Below, piece after piece: positions 1 to 5,770 of a DNA stretch of 7,436 nt. Made by a program: the position numbers and the translations under genes. This stretch comes from Oribacterium sp. UBA5894 (GTDB taxonomy: Bacteria > Bacillota > Clostridia > Lachnospirales > Lachnospiraceae). The stretch is taken from the NCBI GenBank assembly GCA_002431355.1, contig DJEQ01000119.1, positions 1 to 7,436 of the forward strand. Reading direction: 5' to 3'. The notes below the pieces were generated by a model. The model ran no database searches and was not told the DNA's origin. It saw only the letters and a list, made by a program, of their open reading frames with translations. The first letter of the stretch is position 1. Each line of letters begins with the position of its first letter.

Positions 1-183
1 ACGAGCTTCATCAGTGACCGCGTGGTCAAAAAGGCGGATACACGACTCTGCTTCTACAAAATCGATTCCCCGCATACCTTCCGCCGCTTCTATCTTCTGA
101 TCCCGAAGCAGCGTTATATTTCGAATGCGGTCCAGGCCTTCATCGAATACATGCAGGACTATCTGAGTGCACGGAACGCCTGA
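1..183 (+). CDS. LysR-type transcriptional regulator, C-terminal fragment (5' end outside window)
   Basis: Frame 1 is open from the left edge to TGA at 181-183, giving 60 residues that start TSFISDRVVKK and end MQDYLSARNA. The pattern of a short strand (FYKIDSP), an arginine-rich strand (RRFYLLIPKQRYIS) and a closing amphipathic helix (NAVQAFIEYMQDYL) matches the end of the LysR substrate-binding domain, where a '.R.(f/l).L(v/i).(r/k)....s.a...Fi.f' pattern is typical. The DNA-binding helix-turn-helix and most of the effector domain lie upstream of the window. The gene converges on the symporter/hydro-lyase operon and is followed by a hairpin terminator 85 nt after its stop. LysR regulators often control adjacent catabolic genes, so control of the minus-strand operon is plausible but inferred. 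Family assignment from so short a tail is likely rather than certain. Confidence 0.72.
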   Translation, partial: TSFISDRVVKKADTRLCFYKIDSPHTFRRFYLLIPKQRYISNAVQAFIEYMQDYLSARNA

Positions 184-267
184 GTTTTTCCAGTGAATCT
201 ATGTTTTTCGGTTAGAAGATATCGGAAGGCAAGCGCTCTTTTTCAGGCAGCCACCATGTTCGCGCAA

Positions 268-301
268 ACACCCGTCAGAGGCCGAGGCCCCTGGCGGGTG
301 T
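268..301 (+). terminator. Rho-independent terminator between convergent genes (possibly bidirectional)
   Basis: A 34-nt inverted repeat pairs ACACCCGTCAGAGGCC with GGCCCCTGGCGGGTGT, 16 positions with one G-U pair and one A-C mismatch. On the plus strand it is followed by the T-rich TTCTTTATCT, as expected for the end of the LysR transcript. On the minus strand the same hairpin is followed by only a short T run (TGTTTGCGCG), so it may also stop transcripts of the symporter operon, but less convincingly. No other T-tailed hairpin was seen between the two convergent stops. Confidence 0.75.
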
Positions 302-310
302 TCTTTATCT

Positions 311-329
311 CAGATTCGATTCGAATCTG
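311..329. repeat. 19-nt palindrome in the convergent intergenic region
   Basis: CAGATTCGA and TCGAATCTG form perfect 9-bp arms around a single central T. The site lies 10 nt beyond the terminator hairpin and 45 nt beyond the symporter stop. No T tract follows on the minus strand (AGATAAAGAA) and only a loose T-rich stretch follows on the plus strand, so it does not look like a second intrinsic terminator. It could be a protein-binding site, a 3' stability hairpin of the symporter mRNA, or chance. The function is unknown. Confidence 0.5.
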
Positions 330-374
330 TATTTCATTGTCTTATTCGAAGCTTCCATTTCCGAGCTTCTATCT

Positions 375-1613
375 TCACGCGTTTGCTTCCTCCACGACAT
401 TTTCTGGATGGAGCTCGCCTTCAAGCTTGGCAACCACGACTGCGGTCGCGGCATCACCGAGGATATTCGGGATGACACGGGCCATGTTCAGGATACGATC
501 AATACCTGCGAGAAGACCAATGGTCTCCAGCGGAAGGTTGACTGCGTTCAGAACGATGGTCAGCATGACGAGGCCAGAGCCTGGGATACCTGCGGTTCCG
601 ATCGAAGCCAGCACGGCGGTTACCATGACCATAACCTGCTGCGTAACGCTAAGATGAATGCCAAATACCTGTGATGCGAAAACGACCGCAACCGCCTCAT
701 AAATGGCGGTACCATTCATGTTCATGACAGCACCAAACGGAATAACAAAATCGGCGATCTTATCGCTGACACCGAGCTTCTTCGTGCACTTCAGGTTGAG
801 CGGAATCGTCGCCACACTGGAGCAGGTAGCGAAAACGAAGAGTGCGGCCTCCTTCATGGTAGAGAAGAACTTCATCGGACTGATACGACCGATGAGACCA
901 GCCATCACACCGCCCTGAATGAAGACGGTAAAGAGGAAGCAGGTCAGGTAGCATGCACCAATGGTCTTGAGATATGGAAGCAGAACGTCTACGCCATACT
1001 TACCAACGATGTCCGCCATTAAGCCAAACACACCAAACGGAGTGAATTCCAGAACGATGTTCGTAATCTGCTTCCACGCCTCAGTCCATGCACGGAAGAA
1101 ATCAAGCACCGGCTTTCCCTTATCACCGATACCGATGAGTGCAAAGCCCAGCAGCAGGGAGAAGAAAATAATCTGCAGAAGGTTCTGCTCGGACAGCGAC
1201 TGGAACGGATTCGTCGGAATGATGTTCATCAGGGTGTCGACGATGCTCGGCACTTCGCTGGCATCGTAGCTTACCTGGGATTCAATGACGAAGCCTGCAC
1301 CGATCTGCATGATATTGCAGAGCACGAGGCCAATGGCTACAGCGATGGCCGTACCGCCTAGGAAAATGCCGAGCGTCAGTCCACCGATCTTTCCGAGGGT
1401 CTTAAAATCCTTGACGTCTGCGGCAGCGCAGATCAGAAGGCCTAAAACGAGCGGCGCTACAACCATCGTCAGAAGACGGGTCAGAATGGTTCCTAAAAAC
1501 TTCAGGCAGCTGGCCTTCTCCTGAAATACGAGACCTACAACAATACCCAGTACGAAGCCGATCATGATCTTCGTAAACAGACTGATGTCACTCCATCTTT
1601 TTATTTTTTTCAT
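375..1613 (-). CDS. Dicarboxylate/amino acid:cation symporter (DAACS/GltPh-fold family), 412 aa
   Basis: This is a complete secondary transporter of the inner membrane that uses an ion gradient to import a carboxylate. Hydrophobic helices run through the whole protein. Family landmarks in order are: the HP1 serine motif CSSVATIP (264-271); the TM7 motif NMNGT (298-302, usually NMDGT); the HP2 loop SIGTAGIPGSG (337-347); and TM8 GIDRILNMARVIPNILGD (370-387). By alignment to archaeal GltPh, D372, R379, N383 and D387 are kept (D390, R397, N401, D405). The aspartate that contacts the substrate amino group (D394) is N376, and sodium-site D312 is N300. This argues against a plain amino-acid substrate and for an organic acid, but that is inference. 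Length fits the family (about 400-440). The ATG is preceded by GAGG with 7-nt spacing. It follows the hydro-lyase by 42 nt, so they are probably co-transcribed. Confidence 0.93.
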   Translation of the reverse strand: MKKIKRWSDISLFTKIMIGFVLGIVVGLVFQEKASCLKFLGTILTRLLTMVVAPLVLGLLICAAADVKDFKTLGKIGGLTLGIFLGGTAIAVAIGLVLCNIMQIGAGFVIESQVSYDASEVPSIVDTLMNIIPTNPFQSLSEQNLLQIIFFSLLLGFALIGIGDKGKPVLDFFRAWTEAWKQITNIVLEFTPFGVFGLMADIVGKYGVDVLLPYLKTIGACYLTCFLFTVFIQGGVMAGLIGRISPMKFFSTMKEAALFVFATCSSVATIPLNLKCTKKLGVSDKIADFVIPFGAVMNMNGTAIYEAVAVVFASQVFGIHLSVTQQVMVMVTAVLASIGTAGIPGSGLVMLTIVLNAVNLPLETIGLLAGIDRILNMARVIPNILGDAATAVVVAKLEGELHPENVVEEANA

Positions 1614-1655
1614 ACCCTTACCTCATTTTATGTATATCCGTGTTTTCCGTTCTAT

Positions 1656-3167
1656 TTAGACAAATCTGCAGACATGATCGACGGCCACATCGGAGAAGCC
1701 GAAGGCCTCCGCCTTGGTGAGCTGGCCATTGGCAATGTTCTCAACCTCATGCAGAAGCTCCTTGCCCATCTCCTTGATGCTCTTCTCACAACGAACGATC
1801 GGACTTAAGTCGACATCCATGTTGTCCTCCATATGCTGATAGGTACGTCCATTTGCCGTCACCTTCAGTACCGGAGCAATGGCATTACCGGTGCAGGTAC
1901 CACGTCCGGTGGTGAAGATCACGAGCTGACAGCCTGCCGCCACCATCGAGGTGACCGAAGAAATATCATAGCCTGCCGTATCCATTACAACCGCACCGGT
2001 CTTCGTCGGCTTTTTCGCCTGCTCCAGGACCTCTACGATCGGTCTCGTACCACCCTTCCGGATGCAGCCGAGGCTCTTCTCATCCAGAGTGGACAGTCCG
2101 CCCTGCTTATTACCCGGGGTTGGCTGACCGGCTCTGCAGTCCTGACCTGCAGCCTCAAGGTGCTTTTCATACGCACGGCAGACCTCGATGATTTCATTAT
2201 GAATCTTCTGGTCTACGGCTCTCTTTGCGAGGATATGCTCTCCTCCGATCCACTCAATCGACTCACTCATCATCGTGGTTGCGCCCATGTCGACGAGGAG
2301 ATCGCTGAGCTCACCGGTAGCCGGGTTGCTGGCAATACCGGAGGTCGCATCCGATCCACCACACTCGATGCCCATGAGAAGCTCAGATGCATCGAAAAGC
2401 TCCTTCTGCTGAAGACCGGCCTGCTGCGCAAGCTGACGTGCGGCTCTCGTCGCCTTCTCGATGGTCTTCAGGGTACCGCCCTCCTCCTGGATACCGAAGG
2501 AAACCACCGGCTTACTGGTCATCGCCTGAATCTTCTCCTTCAGCTTCTGATGAGGAACGGTCTCACAGCCAAGGCCAATGATGACCACACCATAAACGTT
2601 CGGGTTGCAGGCAAATCCTGTCAGCACCTTCTGGCTCATCTCGGTATTGGCCGCAACATCGGAGCAGCCAGTATTAAAGACAATGTTGACGGCGCCACGG
2701 ATCTGGCTCGCCACGACACGACAGCTCTCACTTCCGCAGGCGCAGGTCGGGAGAATCAGAATGTGATTTCGGATACCTGGACGTCCCTCGGCTCTGCGGT
2801 AGCCCCAGAACTTAAAGCTCTTCTCCGATGGATCTCCCGTGGACTGCTTCGCACACATCTCCCACTCTGGTCCTGCAAGCTCACTCTCATAATCACGCGG
2901 AACACTCTTCAGATTCTTATCTGAAATCCAGTATCCCTTCTTTACATCCTCGGTCAGCTTTCCGAGGCTCTCACCATACTTGATGACCTCATCCCCCGCC
3001 TTCAGATCCTTTAATGCAATCTTATGGCAGTATGGTACTGCCTCCTCTGCAACGAGGGACTGCAGCTCCTCCCCGAACTTGTACTGTACCTCTTCTCCCT
3101 TCGCAACATCATTCACAAGGGTTGCAACGTTATCGGTTTCATCCATGATCAACGCATTGATCGCCAT
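1656..3167 (-). CDS. UxaA/GarD-family hydro-lyase (altronate/galactarate dehydratase-like), 503 aa
   Basis: This is a full-length cytoplasmic dehydratase of the family that removes water from sugar acids such as D-altronate or galactarate to give 2-keto-3-deoxy acids; related SuyAB proteins split sulfolactate. The N-terminal SAF domain (about 1-90) carries HKIALKDLKAGDEVIKYGE (48-66). The catalytic part has GYRRAEGRPGIRNH (122-135), cysteine motifs CACGSESC (142-149), NTGCSD (165-170) and GLGCET (198-203), the signature ECGGSDATSGIASNPATG (268-285), PTPGNKQGGLSTLDEKSLG (349-367) and FTTGRGTCTGN (418-428). The length matches UxaA (about 495). Both domains are in one chain, as in UxaA and GarD and unlike two-gene SuyA/SuyB. 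The ATG follows a strong AAGGAGG with 5-nt spacing. No uxaB, uxuA, kdgK or kdgA lies nearby, so altronate is not supported by context. The exact substrate is open; the family call is firm. Confidence 0.93.
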   Translation of the reverse strand: MAINALIMDETDNVATLVNDVAKGEEVQYKFGEELQSLVAEEAVPYCHKIALKDLKAGDEVIKYGESLGKLTEDVKKGYWISDKNLKSVPRDYESELAGPEWEMCAKQSTGDPSEKSFKFWGYRRAEGRPGIRNHILILPTCACGSESCRVVASQIRGAVNIVFNTGCSDVAANTEMSQKVLTGFACNPNVYGVVIIGLGCETVPHQKLKEKIQAMTSKPVVSFGIQEEGGTLKTIEKATRAARQLAQQAGLQQKELFDASELLMGIECGGSDATSGIASNPATGELSDLLVDMGATTMMSESIEWIGGEHILAKRAVDQKIHNEIIEVCRAYEKHLEAAGQDCRAGQPTPGNKQGGLSTLDEKSLGCIRKGGTRPIVEVLEQAKKPTKTGAVVMDTAGYDISSVTSMVAAGCQLVIFTTGRGTCTGNAIAPVLKVTANGRTYQHMEDNMDVDLSPIVRCEKSIKEMGKELLHEVENIANGQLTKAEAFGFSDVAVDHVCRFV

Positions 3168-3207
3168 AGGGTCCTCCTTTTTCCTTCTTACCTGAGATTT
3201 TTCTGTA

Positions 3208-3225
3208 TGAGAGACTCCCCTCTCA
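3208..3225 (-). repeat. Small inverted repeat in the leader of the hydro-lyase operon
   Basis: TGAGAG and CTCTCA form perfect 6-bp arms around a 6-nt loop, about 40 nt upstream of the hydro-lyase start. In the predicted 5' leader it would fold as a short hairpin ahead of the ribosome site. It has no T tract, so it is not a terminator. It may be a minor regulatory or stability hairpin, or chance. Confidence 0.35.
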
Positions 3226-3252
3226 CTGATGACCCTATCCTACGTTTCCTGC

Positions 3253-3281
3253 TTTATAAATTCAAATCAATGATATTTACA
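3253..3281 (-). promoter_or_regulatory. Candidate sigma-A promoter of the hydro-lyase/symporter operon
   Basis: On the minus strand, TATAAA (3258-3253) is a good -10 box and TGTAAA (3281-3276) a poor -35 box (3 of 6 consensus bases), with 17-nt spacing. Transcription would start near 3246 and give a leader of about 80 nt. A weak -35 is common in promoters needing an activator such as a LysR protein. A rival -10, TATACT, lies inside the palindrome just upstream, but I saw no good -35 for it. AT-richness makes chance matches easy. Confidence 0.3.
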
Positions 3282-3286
3282 TTTGC

Positions 3287-3302
3287 ATAAGTATATACTT
3301 AT
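3287..3302. promoter_or_regulatory. 16-nt perfect palindrome upstream of the candidate promoter; possible operator
   Basis: ATAAGTATATACTTAT is its own reverse complement across all 16 positions. It ends 6 nt upstream of the candidate -35 box, where an activator of the hydro-lyase operon would be expected to bind. The surrounding DNA is very AT-rich, which raises the odds of chance symmetry. It is not a clean T-N11-A LysR half-site pair, so the partner protein is unknown. Confidence 0.4.
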
Positions 3303-3367
3303 ATATTATTTTACACTTTCATTTCTTAAGTTCTCCTATGTATAAGATGCTTCATGCGTAAAATACG

Positions 3368-3416
3368 AAAAAATGCAGCGAACACGCCATTCTTTCGTGT
3401 GTTCGCTGCATTTTTT
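3368..3416 (-). terminator. Strong rho-independent terminator of the solute-binding protein/kinase operon
   Basis: AAAAAATGCAGCGAACAC pairs perfectly over 18 bp with GTGTTCGCTGCATTTTTT, with a 13-nt loop. Read on the minus strand, it begins 42 nt after the kinase stop codon and ends in six Ts. The symmetric A and T tracts would make it work in both directions, but no plus-strand gene lies before it. It separates the kinase operon from the hydro-lyase promoter region, so the hydro-lyase should have its own promoter. Confidence 0.93.
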
Positions 3417-3458
3417 ATTTTTTCCTCTGGAGCTTAAAGTGTGCTGTTTTATGAGTCT

Positions 3459-5759
3459 TTAGACAAGCTCAGGTCCGTCGGCCTCCGCCCCCCCCACAAG
3501 GATACGGTGCTGTATAGCATAGACGGTTCTTTCCAGGTTTCCAATGTCAATCGGCTTCGCGACATGCGCGTCCATACCAGCATCGAGACAGGCCTTCACA
3601 TCCGAACTGAAGGCATTGGCGGTCATCGCAATGATCGGAATTGTTTCACCCAGCGGATTTTCTCCCTGCCGGATGATTCTTGTTGCTTCAAGCCCATTCA
3701 TAATCGGCATCTGCACGTCCATAAGGATGGCATCATAGTCGCCCTCCTTCACCTCCCGGAAGGCGTCGACCAGCTTCTGCCCATCTGGATAGATGTCGCA
3801 TGAAGCACCCTTCATTTCCATCAGTGCACTTAGGATTTCGGCATTCAGTGCATTGTCCTCTGCACAAAGGAAATGAAGTCCCTTCAGGATTCCCTCCATG
3901 CCCTTCGTGGAAGAAGCCTTGAATTCCTCCTCCGAAGCTTCCTCCAGTTGTTCTGCACGCGTATCAATCTCCATTGGAAGGAGCACCTGAAAACAGCTTC
4001 CCTTCTGAAGCGTACTCTGCACGGTGATCGTGCCACCCATCATTTCCACAAGGTTCTTCGTAATGGCCATGCCAAGGCCGGTTCCCTGTACCTTGTTCGT
4101 CATCGAGTTCTCTGCTCTCGTAAACGGTTCAAAAATATGCTGAATAAACTCTGGACTCATACCATAGCCGTTATCCCGTACCGTCATTTGCAGCCTGGAC
4201 TGCTGTGGATCCGCACTTGGAAGCTCGCAGAGGTCCAGAGAGATCGTACCACCATCTGCTGTATATTTGACAGCATTGGAAAGAAGGTTGATCACGATCT
4301 GACGAAAACGTACAGCATCTCCGAGAAGATACGCATGCGCAATGTCATGCATGGAGATCGTAAAGTGATGTCGGTGCTCCTCTGCCTGTGGGCGAATGAT
4401 GCTTTCGATTTCTTCCACCTGCTCCTGAAGACACATAGGCTCGTGGTTAATGGTCACCCCTGCCGATTCAATTTTGCTCATATCGAGCACGTCATTGATG
4501 AGGCCCAGAAGATGACGACTGGAGCTCTGGATCTTATGAATATACTGCTCTGTCTTTACCGGATCCTGCGCATCATGCTCCATCAGCTGTGTGATGCCCA
4601 TGATTGCATTCATTGGCGTGCGAATGTCATGGGACATGTTGGAAAGAAACTCGCTCTTGGCCTGATTGGCTTCCTTTGCTCTCAGCTCGGCCTGCTCAGC
4701 CTTCGTCAGAGCCTCCGACAGAAGGGCATTATTCTGCCGCTCCTTTTCAAGTACGATGCGTTGCTGACGCCTCAGAACCCAGGTCACCAGAGAAGTGCAA
4801 ATGAAGAGCATTACCAGTGCAAAAATAGAAATCAATTGTGTGGAGATTCGTACCAGCTTCACCGTATTGATGGCAACATAACGAGAAGGTACCGTGAAAA
4901 TCAAGGTCCATGCCGCATGATTCATGTGATAAAGTGCATAATAGTACTCTTCATCATCCAGGAGAGCATTCGAATAGGCGCTACCTGTGGTATCCAGCTC
5001 TTTTTTTACTTCCGTAAACGACGTGCCATGGAGATAGTGCATCCGCTCCAGTACCTGAAAAAGATTGTAGCCAGGCAAAATGTTTTTATCACTATCACTA
5101 AAAACCTTGAGCCCCTGCTCATCCACGACGTACATACCATTGTGACCGCCATAGGCCTCGCAGCTAAAATACGGACGAAGCTCCTCCATATCCTGCACGA
5201 TGCCGTAGTAGCAGATTTTCACGCTCTTTTCACCATAATGAAGCATCCGTGTCGTTTTCAGCTGGAGAAGATACACCATTTTCGGTTCATTTCCAAACAT
5301 CGTATTGGAAATGAAGCTTATTTTTTCCGGTGAGGAAAGGAGAAGCCGCTGCTCAGAAAGCAGTCCCTCCCGCCCATGCTTGGAATAGAAGATACCATCC
5401 GCGTCTACCGCGATCAGTTCTGATTTCTCTGCATCTAAGCTCGACAGTTTTTCCTGCTTTTCCATGAACTCTGCCAGTGCATCGACACTATCAGGAGCTG
5501 CATCCATGAAAAAATTGCTCTGCTGAAGGGTACTGTTCCATCTCGCTTTCACGACATCTTCGAGGCCAGCAAATAGCTGAGTCGTCACTTCCTGCATCTG
5601 ATTTAAGCGTTCTGCATATAGGATTTTATCATTGTAGGAATTATAAAACCCAATAAACGTAATGACACCCACCAGAATACAAGTCACAAGAAAGATGAGT
5701 ACACTGATAAAATCTGTCGGATTCTGTTTTTCCGAGGGTACCTTCTGTACCTTATTCAT
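3459..5759 (-). CDS. Membrane hybrid sensor histidine kinase with Cache-like sensor and C-terminal receiver, 766 aa
   Basis: This is a signal-transducing kinase of the cytoplasmic membrane. Domains in order: short cytoplasmic head; TM1 (about 17-38); an extracellular region (about 40-303) resembling a double Cache sensor, with pieces such as ELIAVDADGIFY and GMYVVDEQGLKVF; TM2 (about 308-330); a charged coiled coil (332-368); HisKA with H377 in FLSNMSHDIRTPMNAI; HATPase with N-box N491/N495, G1 box DNGYGM (529-534), F box and G2 box GTGLGM (559-564); then a receiver domain with E634/D635, phospho-acceptor D681 in LMDVQMP, T713 and K735. All catalytic residues are present. There is no DNA-binding output domain and no Hpt domain, so a further partner elsewhere is expected. 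It starts 9 nt after the solute-binding protein stop, which suggests that protein supplies the ligand. The tail contains a G8 run. Confidence 0.95.
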   Translation of the reverse strand: MNKVQKVPSEKQNPTDFISVLIFLVTCILVGVITFIGFYNSYNDKILYAERLNQMQEVTTQLFAGLEDVVKARWNSTLQQSNFFMDAAPDSVDALAEFMEKQEKLSSLDAEKSELIAVDADGIFYSKHGREGLLSEQRLLLSSPEKISFISNTMFGNEPKMVYLLQLKTTRMLHYGEKSVKICYYGIVQDMEELRPYFSCEAYGGHNGMYVVDEQGLKVFSDSDKNILPGYNLFQVLERMHYLHGTSFTEVKKELDTTGSAYSNALLDDEEYYYALYHMNHAAWTLIFTVPSRYVAINTVKLVRISTQLISIFALVMLFICTSLVTWVLRRQQRIVLEKERQNNALLSEALTKAEQAELRAKEANQAKSEFLSNMSHDIRTPMNAIMGITQLMEHDAQDPVKTEQYIHKIQSSSRHLLGLINDVLDMSKIESAGVTINHEPMCLQEQVEEIESIIRPQAEEHRHHFTISMHDIAHAYLLGDAVRFRQIVINLLSNAVKYTADGGTISLDLCELPSADPQQSRLQMTVRDNGYGMSPEFIQHIFEPFTRAENSMTNKVQGTGLGMAITKNLVEMMGGTITVQSTLQKGSCFQVLLPMEIDTRAEQLEEASEEEFKASSTKGMEGILKGLHFLCAEDNALNAEILSALMEMKGASCDIYPDGQKLVDAFREVKEGDYDAILMDVQMPIMNGLEATRIIRQGENPLGETIPIIAMTANAFSSDVKACLDAGMDAHVAKPIDIGNLERTVYAIQHRILVGGAEADGPELV

Positions 5760-5766
5760 CCTTATT

Positions 5767-5770
5767 CCTC
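5767..5770 (-). promoter_or_regulatory. Ribosome site of the kinase gene overlapping the upstream stop codon
   Basis: The minus strand reads AAGTGAGGAATAAGGATG: the TGA stop of the solute-binding protein overlaps the GAGG Shine-Dalgarno of the kinase, with 7 nt to the ATG. Ribosomes finishing the first gene are placed to restart on the second. This arrangement points to translational coupling and fixes the kinase start at 5759. Confidence 0.6.

Noticed and set aside
184..374. A small gene in the convergent gap, including the start of a 154-codon plus-strand frame at 193
   Set aside because: The frame runs through the terminator hairpin and into the antisense of the symporter, and its product has no recognisable feature.
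1833..2924. A 363-codon plus-strand open frame opposite the hydro-lyase gene
   Set aside because: It is antisense to a strongly conserved UxaA-family protein, with low-complexity L/R/T-rich translation and no family motif.
3208..3225. A riboswitch or attenuator in the hydro-lyase leader
   Set aside because: The only hairpin is 6 bp with no T tract and no competing structure or known riboswitch core. The leader of about 80 nt is short for a known class.
3873..5333. A 486-codon plus-strand open frame opposite the kinase gene
   Set aside because: It is fully antisense to a gene with every histidine-kinase motif intact. Its translation is rich in H, R, C and L without recognisable domains, as expected for a shadow frame.
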